Source: Brassica napus (Eukaryota; Streptophyta; Magnoliopsida; Brassicales; Brassicaceae). Taken from it: a stretch of DNA of 64,000 nt. Shown here in pieces: positions 11,630 through 22,889 of the stretch. Under the pieces are notes generated by a model. That model saw only the letters and a program-made list of their open reading frames with translations, was not told where the DNA came from and ran no database searches. The position numbers were made by a program, and so were the translations under genes. The stretch is taken from NCBI RefSeq assembly GCF_020379485.1, contig NC_063447.1, positions 62,547,452 to 62,611,451 on the forward strand, in the 5' to 3' direction. Position 1 is the stretch's first letter. Each line of letters begins with the position of its first letter.

Positions 11630-11669
<40 letters not shown>
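11630..11669. repeat. (CT)n microsatellite
   Basis: A pure CT run of about 20 units upstream of bHLH70. A second simple repeat of GAGATAGA units follows at about 11930-11965, immediately before the bHLH70 start codon. Confidence 0.95.
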
Positions 11670-11673
<4 letters not shown>

Positions 11674-11985
11674 CTCTCATGTTCTTTGCTCTTCAACAAA
11701 CATCTGTTGTCATCTCTTTGGTCTTTATTTTTACCTCTTTGTTTACTTCCCTTTCTCCTCTCATATCTCTCACTTTCAAGTTCCAATTTTCTCTTCAAGG
11801 CTTCATAACAATTTAAGAACTTCTATATAAAGCTAACGGCCTTATAAAGCGAGTACATGATTATCTTGTTTTTTTTTTTACTTCATTAAAAACGCCTCAC
11901 AGTTATTTTAAGAGAGATATAAACAAACAAGAGAGATAGAGAGATAGAGAGATAGAGAGATAGAGGGAGGTCTCTCAGCTTTGTA

Positions 11986-13377
11986 ATGGAGAGGATACAA
12001 GGACAAAACAAGCTCTGTGTAAATGTATCTTTATCTCAGTTTGGAACGTTTTTCATTTATTTTATTTTCTTCTTTTCAACTATTTGAGCCTATTTACTCC
12101 TTCCCTTAATGAGTTGCATTCAGTGCTTGTGGATGTTTGTTATACAGAAAACACTAACAAATCTGATCTCAGCTGATTAATTACCTCTCTTTGAAACATT
12201 CCATTTTTTCTTTCTCTTTACTGACCCACTCACCAAACCACCCTACAGTAGATGAATAACCAGATTTCAATTGTTTCTTTATTCTCTCTCACTCACTTGG
12301 TAGGTACCTCCTTTTTCTTGCAGTTGTTGGATCAAAAAGTGAATGTGAGAAGAAGCCTACAAGTTCAAGCATCTGCGGAGGATCATAGCTTTCCTCTTGA
12401 GGAAGATCAATCTTCAAATCTTACCTTGCAAGGTACAAGACTTCCATTTCAACAAATACTACAAGACCCTTCTTCGGTTTTGTCCTTCAAAGACCCACAC
12501 ATTCTAGGAAACTATCTCCCGCATGAAGTTCCAGAGTTACATTCACCGATCCACTCAGAAACCAACCACTACTATCAGAACTCACTTTTAGAAGGAACCA
12601 ATGAAGACATCTCAAGCCAAGAACTTCAGCTAAACCCAGTAGACAATGCGTTTTCAAGAGGCAAGCTCAGAAACAACAACTTGGCAGCATCAGTGAGCAG
12701 AGAGAAGAGAAAGAGAAGAAGCAAACCAATGAAAAACAGAGAAGAGATTGAGAGCCAGAGAATGACACACATAACGGTTGAACGAAACCGCAGACGCCAA
12801 ATGAACGTTCATCTCAACTCACTCCGCTCTATCATTCCATCTTCCTACTTCCTTAGGGTATAACACAAACCTAACCTTATATAGTAAACCTTTATATTAT
12901 TAATAACGTTAAAGTCTTTTAACATAGTTTTGTTGCTCATAGGGAGACCAAGCGTCAATAGTAGGAGGCGCTATAGACTTCGTGAAGATCCTCGAGCAAC
13001 ACTTGCAATCCCTTGAAGCGCAGAAGATAACTCAACAAACAAGTAAACTGATAATCGATGCCACAGTGATGGAGAGACATGTGAATCTCAAAATCCAGTG
13101 CTGCCAGAGGAGACAAGGACAACTTGTCAGATCAATCTTTTTGCTAGAGAAACTTGGACTAACTGTACTTCATCTCAATGTGACATCTCCGTGCAATGCA
13201 TCTGTCGCTTATTCCTTCAACCTCAAGGTACTAAATAACTACTTATGAAACAAAGAAAACAAAACACATATCTTTCAAAAACATTTTTTTGGTATTTCTC
13301 CTCAGATGGAAGATGATTGCAACTTGGGATCAGCCGATGAGATAACGGCGGCGGTTCGTCAGATATTCGACTGTTGA
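11986..13377 (+). CDS. bHLH70: bHLH transcription factor, bHLH70-like (subgroup Ia)
   Basis: Four exons: 11986-12024, 12324-12857, 12943-13227 and 13306-13377, encoding 309 aa. The first exon encodes only [13 protein letters not shown]; that start is chosen because it is followed by GTATCT and a matching CAG acceptor in phase, and it resembles the family N-terminus. The basic region, including [13 protein letters not shown], keeps the H-x3-E-x3-R pattern that contacts E-box DNA. Helix-loop-helix continues across intron 2 ([19 protein letters not shown]), and the C-terminal ACT-like region follows. Compared with my memory of the Arabidopsis protein, the linker between helix 2 and the ACT-like part is short, so a deletion is likely. 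It lies between MTP1 and CURT1B, as in Arabidopsis. The role in this clade is poorly defined. Confidence 0.85.
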
Positions 13378-14070
13378 TTAAAATAAAAGTTATTTTGTAA
13401 CTTTGGTTTTGGTGGAGTCTTCATCTCAGCATGGTGGCATTTTGACTCTGCAGCAGAATTGGGTCCCACCTGATAAAGTTTGACGTTTGTTTTAAGAGTT
13501 GTGAATTATTCTTATGCAATCTTTTACCCTTAAACTTTTTAAGGTGATGGATGGATCATGCAATCAAACTATGTATAAAACCCAAAAAGAAAGGAGCATC
13601 TAGCTAGCAATTCACTTTGAGTAATGTAGTAACATGAATTCTTTTGCCATTCAGTGGTTTTATTGGGTCAACAATTTTTCTTTCTTTCTTTTAACTTACT
13701 AATAAAGATGTTACATTAATCCAGTTATAGGCGTGATGATTTTGAAAAGTCGTTATCTTCATTGGAAAATATTGAAATGGGTGTTTCGAAAAACTCAGGC
13801 AACAACACCAAATCACAGTTCTATCCAAATGAAAGCTCCAAGATGGCCTGTACGTACGCCACGTCAGCACTATCCTGATCGGGAAACCCAAAACGAGTGG
13901 TGGGAATGGTTACTTTTCCCGTCTGCTCATATCTCCCTCCAAAAAAAGAAATATCAAATATCTCTCTCACTCAACACTGATCCTCCCCATTAATCTCAAA
14001 GATAATTATATTAATAAGCTTCTTCTGATTTGTTGGTTTGATTCTGTGATTGAAGTGCCACCAGAGCGCC
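13378..14070. other. intergenic spacer
   Basis: Contains the bHLH70 3' UTR and the CURT1B promoter and leader. No coding exon or repeat was recognised. Confidence 0.5.
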
Positions 14071-15186
14071 ATGGCTTCCCTTTCAATCTCTTCCTCTTCG
14101 ACGATCATCAACTCTAGAGCTTCTCCTCCTCCTGGACAAGCCTCCTTCTCTTCTCCGTCGTGTATTTCACTTCCGATGCTTCCTCCTAAGCCGCTTCAGT
14201 TCACTACTTGCTGTCCGTTTCCCCTTTTTTTTTTTTTTTTTTTTTAATTGTTAATGTCCGATTCCGAGTTTTAGAAAATGGCTTTTGTCTCTTTTTTATA
14301 GGTCGGAAGATTGCGAGGAGGAACGTTCTGACGAGAGCTACTGAAGTTGAAGCTCCGGTCACCGCCGAAGCTGAGACTACAGAGTTGCCGGAAATCGTCA
14401 AGACCGCTCAAGAAGCTGTAAAGAGACTTTTGCTTTTACCCTTAAATGACTCTGCTATGAAGTGAATTGGATTTTGATTTGTTGACAGTGGGAGAAAGTG
14501 GAGGATAAGTATGCAATTGGTTCTCTCGCATTTGCTGCTTTGGTGGCTCTTTGGGGATCTACTGGCCTCATCTCGGTCACTTTCCATCTTCAAAACTCTT
14601 TTTAATTTCCTTTTTTGTTTGATTCTAATTTTTTTTTTTTTTTTTTTGGTGGTGAAACAGGCAATCGACAGGCTTCCATTGTTTCCCGGTGTTTTTGAAC
14701 TTGTAGGCATTGGTTACACTGGGGTAAGTTTCTTTCTACCTGTATGAGTATCATCTTTGCCTTTGTTGTATAATTTTGAATCATTACCAGATTTTAGCGA
14801 ACCTGTTCTGAGGATTTAGACGAGATTGGATTGAGGATTAGTCCTCTGCATCCTAAGAAATACATGCAATTTAGTGTTTTCCTTACTATGATCTGATTTT
14901 CACAAATGGATTTCTGCTTCTCATGACTGATCTTGAATCTCAAGACTTGGTTTAATGGAACCTTTGAAACGTTGTTGTTTTGTTAACACAGTGGTTCGTT
15001 TACAAGAACTTGATCTTCAAACCAGACAGGTCAAGCAATCTCCCCTCAATTACATAATTTGGTTTCGTCTAGTGTTTTCTTTAAGAAATATGAAACTCAT
15101 ATTTTTCTATCGTAACGTGTTTCAGGGAGGTGCTGTTTCAGAAGGTCAAGGATACATACAGAGACATATTAGGGAGCAGCAGCTGA
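14071..15186 (+). CDS. CURT1B: thylakoid curvature protein CURT1B (TMP14 / PSI-P)
   Basis: Six exons: 14071-14212, 14302-14417, 14489-14575, 14661-14723, 14992-15029 and 15126-15186, encoding 168 aa. The Ser/Pro-rich N-terminus, without acidic residues at first, is a typical chloroplast transit peptide. The mature part has the CURT1 layout: an amphipathic segment (VKTAQEAWEKVEDKYAIGS), TM helix 1 (LAFAALVALWGSTGLIS), a short turn (AIDRLPLFPG), TM helix 2 (VFELVGIGYTGWFVYKNLIF), and a charged C-terminal helix ending ILGSSS. CURT1 proteins sit at grana margins and bend the thylakoid membrane. Intron 1 contains a long poly(T) run. Position after bHLH70 supports orthology. Confidence 0.92.
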
Positions 15187-15245
15187 ATCAGAGGAAGAAG
15201 TGTGAGAGACCATGAAGGAAAATCAAAAGAAGAATCTAAGACATG

Positions 15246-15397
15246 CCCCTCTCTCTCTCTCTCTCTTTGTGCTCCTTGTAGCTCAAAATATCAACCACCT
15301 CATTATATCAGTGTTGTAGATTCCATCCCCTCTCTCTCTCTATGTGTTCCTTGTAGCTCAAAATATCATCCACTTTATGTCAAAGTGTTGTAAATTC
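15246..15397. repeat. tandem duplication in the CURT1B 3' region
   Basis: Two adjacent copies (15246-15324 and 15326-15397) share a CT run, then CTTGTAGCTCAAAATATCA, then GTGTTGTAGATTCC or GTGTTGTAAATTCC. They probably lie in the 3' UTR of CURT1B. Confidence 0.8.
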
Positions 15398-15599
15398 CTC
15401 AAGACTGCAATGATGAGATGTTTATTTCATTCCTCTCAAGTTTTCAAAGTCTCTTCTCCATTTTAGTTTATATACAAAGTAAAGACCAATATGTGTAAAT
15501 GTTTTATAGTTTTCCCTTAACTTTTAGTTATCAAAAAGTGTTTGCTTCCTCTTTTCTTGAGTCATCTCATCCTCTAAAACGTTCTACAACGTAACCACA

Positions 15600-16960
15600 A
15601 TAACACCCCTTGTCCATTGATATCTTGTGTATTTAAATGATTTTAAGCATCATTCTAGTTCTTAAATTGATCATTTAGGCACATTTAGAATTTGTTTAGG
15701 ATGCATTGTATTGCATTTGTGTGTTTTACAGGTTTGGAGAAGTGCTAGTCAGATTTTGGAGCCTAAGGAGTCAATAAACGTTCAAAGGTGATGAAGAATG
15801 GAGTGGTAGCAGTCAACAGCCGCGACCAAGTGTTGGCTGCGAAGGAGCAGTGTCGTCGCAGGTTCCCTTCGCGGGAAGAAGATGTCTGCGGTCAAGTGTT
15901 GACGAGACGGAGCCTTCCCCGCAACCATCCTTCGCGGGATAGTGATGCACGCGGCCGTCGACAAACCCATTCCGTTAGTTTCGCAACCTGAGATCGCGGG
16001 ACCTGTGTTCGCGGCCATGGCTCGAATCAGAGCATTTTATTATTTTACCCCTGTGTTTCTAAGCTATTATAAATACATTGTAAACCTAATCTTAGAGATT
16101 ATCTTGTTTTCTATCTAAACACAAACTTATTTTGGTGAAAGATTCAATCTTTAATCTCTTTACCTTTTATTCCTTTGTGTTTGTTGGATCATTCTAATCA
16201 CTAATCATGATTAGTCTTAAATCAATCAATGATTTAAAGTCTATCATGATGACTAGTGAGTAGTTATCTTTTGAATCCATGGGTTACGTAGATCTAGGGT
16301 GATTAATAGAGAGTTAAGGTGTTGAATGATTAGATATTTCTGTTTCTATGCATATTGAGTGTTCTTAATGCTTGATTTGACTTGATCAATCTCATCTTGA
16401 TATTAAGCTATTTTATACTTGCAAGGTATTTGTTAAAATACTTGACTAAACTTGATATTGCTCTTGCTTGAATAACCAAAGGGGTTTGATGTTAGGATTA
16501 CTATGGTTAATAAACTTGAATATAATGCATGCTTGAATGATTTAAACCAATGAGAATTGATGTTTAGTTCATGATTGCATAGGGATATTTGCCTTGGGAA
16601 AGGATTGATCTTTATTTGTGTTCTAAACCTATAGAAACTTGCGATTGCTTGAAGTTAACACTTTGACTTAGATTCAATTACCTTAGATCAATTGTCTTAA
16701 ACCCATGGGTTCTTACTTGATCAATTGATTGAAATTTGTTACTTTATTGCTTAGTGTCTTGTTACTTGAATAATATAATTTCACAACCTTGATGCACTTA
16801 GATTAAGCATTAATCTGCATTTTCTTTGGATCAAAAATGTTTAGGATTAGATTGACTCTTAATTACTACTTTGATAAAGGATTAGAAATAATCTTTATCA
16901 TCCAGCTAATGAAGGATGCGCTTATCATCCTTATGGATAATGGAACCTTTCTTGACAAGT
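15600..16960. mobile_element. LTR-retrotransposon-like remnant
   Basis: A stretch with features I associate with crucifer Gypsy-type LTR ends. It has a GC-rich block at about 15780-16020, rich in CGCGG and TTCGCGG words, unlike the AT-rich surroundings. A TATA-like AAGCTATTATAAATACATTG and an AT-rich leader follow. A long, non-coding, T-rich tract has repeated CTTGAAT/ACTTGAT words and ends near a small hairpin at about 16875-16935. No gag or pol frame is seen and the termini are not defined, so it could be a solo LTR or another repeat class. Confidence 0.4.
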
Positions 16961-17274
16961 TAGAAATTTAAATCGACATCCAACCTCAATTATTTTTACC
17001 TCTACAACCACTGGTTGAAAACTAGAGTCAAACGTTCTCATCTTCAAAAATTGTGCAAACATATAATCAATTATAAATATAGTATCTAGTTTCTTATAAA
17101 TATTTATTACTTTCTTTTCAAATAACCATGGATAATAAGAAAAAGAAGCTGCCTTTAAATTTACAGTTTTTGTCAAACAAGAACCTTTTTATTTATCAAA
17201 ATCCGAATAGGTGAGAATGTGGTTGAAGTGGTTTTAAATTTTCTCTGTGTTTACAAGACTCTCAGGACATGCAG

Positions 17275-17855
17275 CATTTGGTTCATTCATGATCGATGAG
17301 ATGAGAAGAAAGGTTGACCTGGACACTGTTAGCAAAGCTGTTTATCTCACAATTGCAGAGCGCTCTACACCAAGCGTCACCTGCCAACCATGATACCGGG
17401 CATTGAAGAACGAAAAATCACTACCTGAAGCAACACAAACACCTGGGTTAAGGAAAATGAGACCACATGATGTCCCTACTGTTACAAAGCTTCTTAGGGG
17501 TTACCTTAGACAATTTAAAGTTTCTTCTCACTTTGAAGAAGCAGAGGTGACCCACTGGTTTCTGCCAAGGGATGAGGTTGTTTACACCTATGTGGTGGTA
17601 AACCCTCAGACCGATCCTGTGACAGACTTCTTCAGCTTCTTTGCTAGGCATAGTTCTACTTACAAGCTCGCTTGCTCATTTTACCATGTCACCAGTGAGA
17701 CCTCCATCCAGAAGCTTATGAGACATGCCTTGATAGTGGCTAAGGAGAATGGCTTCTACACGTTCATCGCCTTGGACATCATGGGGAACAAATCTTTCTT
17801 CAAGAAGCTCAAGTTCACGAAGGGACCAACTCCATATCTATATATACACCATTGA
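17275..17855 (+). pseudogene. N-myristoyltransferase C-terminal fragment, broken
   Basis: The sequence from MIDEMRRKVDLDTVSKA through PGLRKMRPHDVPTVTKLLRG to LKFTKGPTPYLYIHH aligns with the C-terminal half of N-myristoyltransferase. It matches the longer NMT-like gene at 38220-40010, for example TPGFRKM and WLLPKNNVV there. A TGA at 17391-17393 sits where a Trp codon (TGG) is expected before YRALKN. The reading frame ends before the conserved C-terminal tail, whose terminal carboxylate is needed for catalysis in this family. The N-terminal half (acyl-CoA site) is absent. It is therefore a non-functional partial copy, followed within 30 bp by F-box gene sequence in the same orientation. Confidence 0.8.
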
Positions 17856-17879
17856 ATATATCCTTCCAGCAAAACCGGT

Positions 17880-19700
17880 GGTGAAAATCTGAGAAACCAA
17901 GATGTGATGGACATGATCAGTGAGTTGCCTAGATTTGATTATACAGATACTATCTTCACTTTCAACAAAAGATGTCACAGCGACGAGTGTTTAGTCTAAG
18001 AGTTGGAGATCTCTTTGGAAGATGGTGCCAAACATCAAGTTTGATTCTGGTTATCTCTACAAAACTGAAAGCCATAGTTTTTCAGAGATTTTTTCCAAGT
18101 CTTTGCTTTCATGTAGCTCTCCGGTTCTAGAGAGTTTATTTGGTAAATATTTATAATGAATCTGAAGCTTCAGATGACATAGAAATATTGATTGGAGTTG
18201 CATTTGCACGCCATGTGCGTAAATTAGTACTGGAGCTTCTTCTAGATAAAGACTATGACAGGGACTTGATTAGAATATTGCCGAGTGTTTTCTTTAGCTG
18301 TAATAACACACTGGAAATATTGGAACTCAGCAGTAAGTTATTGCTTTTAGACTTCCCTTGTCGGGTCAGTTTAAAGTCCCTTTAAAAGCTGCGCCTTATA
18401 GATGTGGAATTCAAAGATGACGAATCTGTTTGCAACCTTTTATGTGGCTTCCCTATTCTCGAAGATTTGATTGTGCACCGAAGGAACAATTATGATGCAG
18501 AGACTTTCACTCTGGCGCAGGCGTTTTTCGATTATAAGTATGAGGACGACTTGCTTAGATCTCCGAGTGTTTTCTGTAGCTGTAATAACACACTGGAAAT
18601 ATTGGAACTCAGTACTATGTTTTTAGACTTTCCTTGTCGGGTTGGTTTGAAGTCCCTTAAAAATCTGCACCTTATAAATGTGAAATTCAGAGACGAAGAA
18701 TCTGTTTGCAATCTTTTATGTGGCTGCCCTATTCTCGAAGATTTGACTGTGGATCGAAGGAGCAATTATGATGCAGAAACTTTCACTATTGCGGTGCCAT
18801 CATTACAGAGACTAACCATAGTAGATACTTTCCTAGTAAAAGGTAACGGAGGCTATGTGATAAACTCCCCTTCTTTGAAATACTTGAACATCAAAGGGGT
18901 CGGGGTTGAATGGTTTGGCACAATCATCAGACCAGCCGAGTGGTATGAGTTTTTTCTGATTGAGAATGCGACAGAGCAGCTGGTGGAGGCTATAATCATA
19001 GGCGTTATTGATATCCATGTACACAATGAGGATATTTTGGCTTCTCTAACTTCAGTCAAACGTCTTTCCTTAGACTTTTCACCTTTCAAGGTACGATATT
19101 TTTTAGTGTTCCTCGTTGTTTTATATACTAATTAATGTTTGCATCATGGACAGATCAAGTGTCCTACTGGTATTACCTTCTATCAGCTGGTATCTTTGGA
19201 GCTGAATACATGTAAAAGTGAGTGGTGGAATCTACTTGCGCGCATGCTCCATAATCTCCTAAATTGCAAATCCTCGAGCTCATTTACACCGTAAGAAATT
19301 TTAATTAGTTTTTTTTTTACTCATATACAGCTCCTCCACTTTCAGGGTACTTTGATGAGATCTAATATCATTTTTTCAGGCAAATGATTATAATAATAGA
19401 ACATTACACTCCTTCCGAATGGTCGGCGAATGGGAGAAACGTCCAAAATGCGTACCGGAATGTTTGTTATTCCATCTTGTGACATTCCAGTGGACAAATT
19501 ACGTATGGGAACGAGAAGAAGAGCTAGAAGTGGCAAAATACATTTTAAAGAATGCAAGATGGTTGAAGAAAGCAACTTTCTATACAGAACCGGAAGATGT
19601 CGAAACCTTGGAAGAGAAACGTGAGATGCTAAACGAGTTAGCTAGTGTAGTTAGGGCTTCAAATTCATGTCACCTCGTCTTTGAATCATCATCCAACTAA
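17880..19700 (+). pseudogene. F-box/LRR/FBD gene, degraded
   Basis: A broken copy of the gene at 33563-35147. ENLRNQDV and ISELP are recognisable at about 17887-17935, but the F-box that should follow is deleted and frame-shifted. LRR-type sequence is then readable from about 18140. One LRR block is duplicated in tandem: VF(F/C)[12 protein letters not shown] through ESVCNLLCG occurs near 18285-18530 and again near 18565-18790, and an in-frame stop follows LKSL in the first copy. The last exon (about 19400-19700) retains the FBD-like end, including [13 protein letters not shown] and [11 protein letters not shown]-box proteins recruit substrates to SCF ubiquitin ligases; this copy lacks the Skp1-binding part. 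Confidence 0.8.
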
Positions 19701-20405
19701 TCTCTTAAAAAAAAAATTTACTACTACTATGCTCTTGTTTAGTCATTGAGAAATGTAAAACTCGATAAAATTTAGCTACGTACTGGTAATACTAAATCTT
19801 GATGACATTTGGAGGAAGGGACTGATGAATATTATAAATGGCACCAGTATGAAGCTTCGCATCATCACTCACTAACCATATTCGCTGATTCAGTCAAAGA
19901 TATAAGAAAATTGTAAGTTTTGCCAACATTAATATAGAAGAATTGTGTGTACCTTTAGCTTTCAGGTTTCACCCTATGCATTCTCAAACACAAATTATAT
20001 ACGGATGTCTCATACAGCCCCGTTTGAAAATTGGTTTAATTTTTTTGTGTACAAGGTATCTATCTCCCTACGCCTTCTAAACTTCAAATCTGGAAAGCTT
20101 GAATCAAAAGAATCATATACATGTGAGGCCAAATTCTCGGAGACACGGAATTTTGAAGCTGAGAGTTTATATCTATGAATCTTCAATCATGTTCCTTCCT
20201 TGGTGACAGAATTTGTCAAAACGCTTCTTTCTTTCTAGTTTCTACCTTGCTAAGCGATGCTTTGACCTTTCAAAACGGCTCTTTCATGTGCGTGGATAAC
20301 ACTAAAATTCCCACAAAATTGTCAAAACGCTTATCTCTCTAATTTTTTCAATATTTCTATTTATTTTAAGAACTCTATGAGATACCTCAATGTTGATACT
20401 CTTAA

Positions 20406-20522
20406 GAGTCGGTAACAAGAGCCCGTAAGTTACATCAGTAAGTACACACAAAGATAAAGTCCTGTAATAAGGCTTGTATAGCATTTCTTAAAAGGACTAT
20501 GTGAAGGTTGGATGTTGTTAAT
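20406..20522. repeat. dispersed repeat, copy 2
   Basis: Second copy of the unit at 11201-11295: GAGTCGGTAACAAGAG, GTAAGTTACATCAG, AAAAGGACTATGTGAAGGTTG and GGATGTTGTTAA in the same order, with an extra block in the middle. The two copies are about 9 kb apart. Confidence 0.7.
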
Positions 20523-20760
20523 AGACGAGGAATCTGTTTCCAACCACGAGATCGTGTTGTGAAAAAAAATAAATCGTGGTAGCAATTGGTAGTCACGGTT
20601 ATAACAACGTGCATGCACCTTAAACAAGTTGAATGCTTTGTTTTCAATTTATTTTCTAAAATAAAATATTGAAATCAAAGGGCTGAGAAAGAATATCTCT
20701 GGTATCAATATTGATTTTGACCAAGTCGTTATGCTATTATTAAACTCTGGTTTCTCGTGT

Positions 20761-20768
20761 GTATATAA
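20761..20768 (+). promoter_or_regulatory. probable TATA box of PPA3
   Basis: TATATAAA lies about 170 bp upstream of the PPA3 start codon. An intron in the leader is likely: there is a GGTAATTT donor at about 20835 and a CACAG acceptor right before the ATG. Confidence 0.5.
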
Positions 20769-20932
20769 ACCTAGCTCTGTTTCTGCAGAAATTACATTTG
20801 TTTTTGTCCCTTGTAACCGAAACAGGATCCAAAGGTAATTTATACTAACATCTGATGGTTCTTGATCTATTAGATCTTAACAAAAGGTCAATGCGTTTTG
20901 AATCATGTTTGTGATTTGATGTGATTACACAG

Positions 20933-22262
20933 ATGAGTGAAGAAACGTATGAAGAAACGATGGAAACAAGTCAATCTCCTCGTCCTGCTCCAAAACTGAA
21001 CGAAAGAATCCTTTCAACTCTATCCAGGAGATCTGTAGCTGCGCATCCATGGCACGACCTTGAGATCGGTAACTTCACTTTTTTCAATGGCCCTTATAGT
21101 CACATCTACACACAAATTCTGAAGTTTTATTTTGTTTTTTCATTTCAGGTCCTGAAGCTCCATTAGTCTTCAACGTGGTATGTCTCTTAATTATACCTAT
21201 TAGCCAAAATAAACTTTTTTCATTTCTCTTTTAATTTGTTAACAAGAGCCTCCTTGGTCAGGTGGTTGAGATCACAAAGGGAAGCAAAGTGAAATATGAA
21301 CTTGACAAAAAGACCGGTCTTATCAAGGTAAGTGTAATGAAATTCTTAGATTGTTATCTTATTCTTTTCATTAGTTCTTCTCATTGATGACATTGGGTTT
21401 CAATCTCAGGTTGACCGGATCTTGTACTCATCTGTTGTGTATCCTCACAACTACGGATTCATACCCAGGACATTGTGTGAAGACAATGATCCTCTTGATG
21501 TTCTTGTCCTCATGCAGGTACACAACATCAAAGTCACCAGAGGAAATGTATCATCTATTTTTCGAAGTTTTTGTAAACCTGTTTAAGCTTGTTTATAGGA
21601 ACCAGTGCTTCCAGGATGTTTTCTCCGTGCTAGAGCCATTGGATTAATGCCCATGATTGATCAGGTTTCTCCTCTTCAATCTCTTACCACAAATATCCAT
21701 AAATGTTTCCTTGCTTCTCACGCAACATATAAAGAGCTAAAATGTAAAATCTTTTGCATTGAGAGAGTGAATAAGAACCAAACCTGAAAATGAGAGAAGA
21801 TGATGACTAACACTCATCATACAGGGAGAGATGGACGACAAAATCATAGCCGTGTGTGCAGACGATCCAGAGTACAAACATTTCACCGACATCAAACAAC
21901 TCGCTCCTCACCGCCTCTCAGAAATCCGCCGTTTCTTCGAAGACTGTAACCTCCTTTTCTTTATTTATAAGATCAAATTGTGAAAAAAAAAAAATAAAAC
22001 AATACCTAATGTTTTCTTTATTGGATCTTATGCTTGTAGACAAGAAGAACGAGCACAAGGAGGTGGCTGTAAACGATTTCTTGCCATCGGAGAAGGCACA
22101 TGAAGCAATCCAGTACTCCATGTAACATTCCCCAAAACCCTAAACCTAAAATTTGCAAAACTTTGATAAAATATTGGAAAAGAGAGTAATGAATGTATAA
22201 TCGTTTAATGAATTTACAGGGATCTATACGCTGAGTATATTCTCCATACCTTGAGGAGATGA
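20933..22262 (+). CDS. PPA3: soluble inorganic pyrophosphatase (family I)
   Basis: Eight exons join in frame: 20933-21068, 21149-21177, 21262-21327, 21410-21517, 21599-21664, 21825-21945, 22040-22121 and 22220-22262, encoding 216 aa. The protein has the family I signature DNDPLD, whose aspartates bind Mg2+ and pyrophosphate, preceded by [13 protein letters not shown] and followed by [12 protein letters not shown] and [17 protein letters not shown]. It hydrolyses cytosolic pyrophosphate to phosphate and so drives biosynthetic reactions. Length and exon pattern are normal for the plant cytosolic group. The PPA3 symbol (At2g46860) rests on the position next to NGA1. All metal-binding motifs are intact. 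Confidence 0.93.
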
Positions 22263-22451
22263 ACCAGCAACAACAGGTTATCTTCACATACACGGAAAGA
22301 AGTTTATGCTTCGCAGCATCCCCGCAATAAAATATTTTCACGAAATTTATTATTTTGAATATTCATTTTTCCGACATTATTTTGAATATTCATAGTTACA
22401 TATATATATGTTCAAATTTTCCAGTTTTGTCTTGTTAATTTTTTTTCGATT

Positions 22452-22881
22452 CTTTTCTTGTGATGTTGCAATTTTGTTGATTTGTGTAATTTGAAACTGA
22501 TACAAACTGTCTTTTTCTTCTTTCGCTTTCTGTTTACCCACTGATTATTACTCAAATGTTGGTAGGTAACTTATTCACTAAGAACATGATAAACAGGGTT
22601 CTTAAGATAGAGTTCTTAGTGTAATATAAGATACATCTATTAATTTTTAATTAGAAACACTAAAAAACGTCTCCTAAATATGAGATATATCTTAGCAAAG
22701 TGTCAAATCATGCTTTAAGAATTTCAAATGGTCTCCTCCATTAATCATTCCTTTTCTTGTGATGTTGCAATTTTGTTGATTTATATAGTTTGGACCTGAT
22801 ACAAACTGTCTTTTTCTTCTTTCCTTTCTGCTGATCCACTGATGATTATTACTCAAATGTTGTTAGGTAATTCGTTCACTA
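22452..22881. repeat. pair of about 130-bp direct repeats
   Basis: Copy 1 (22452-22580) and copy 2 (22751-22881) share CTTTTCTTGTGATGTTGCAA, TACAAACTGTCTTTTTCTTC, GATTATTACTCAAATGTTG and an ending TTCACTA. They are about 90% alike. A small TAA-flanked element lies between them. Confidence 0.85.
22582..22715. mobile_element. small MITE, Harbinger-like
   Basis: 134 bp with TAA on both sides (22579-22581 and 22716-22718). The left end starts GAACATGATAAAC and the right end, read inward, AAGCATGATTTGAC. It also contains GGGTTCTTAAG and GAGTTCTTAGTG, motifs shared with the TTA-flanked elements at 3756 and 42311. The inverted repeats are imperfect. Confidence 0.45.
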
Positions 22882-22889
22882 GTGGGCTT

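Noticed and set aside
19945..20178. Open frame of 77 codons between the F-box pseudogene and PPA3
   Set aside because: No recognised domain, no convincing start context, and composition like the flanking non-coding DNA.
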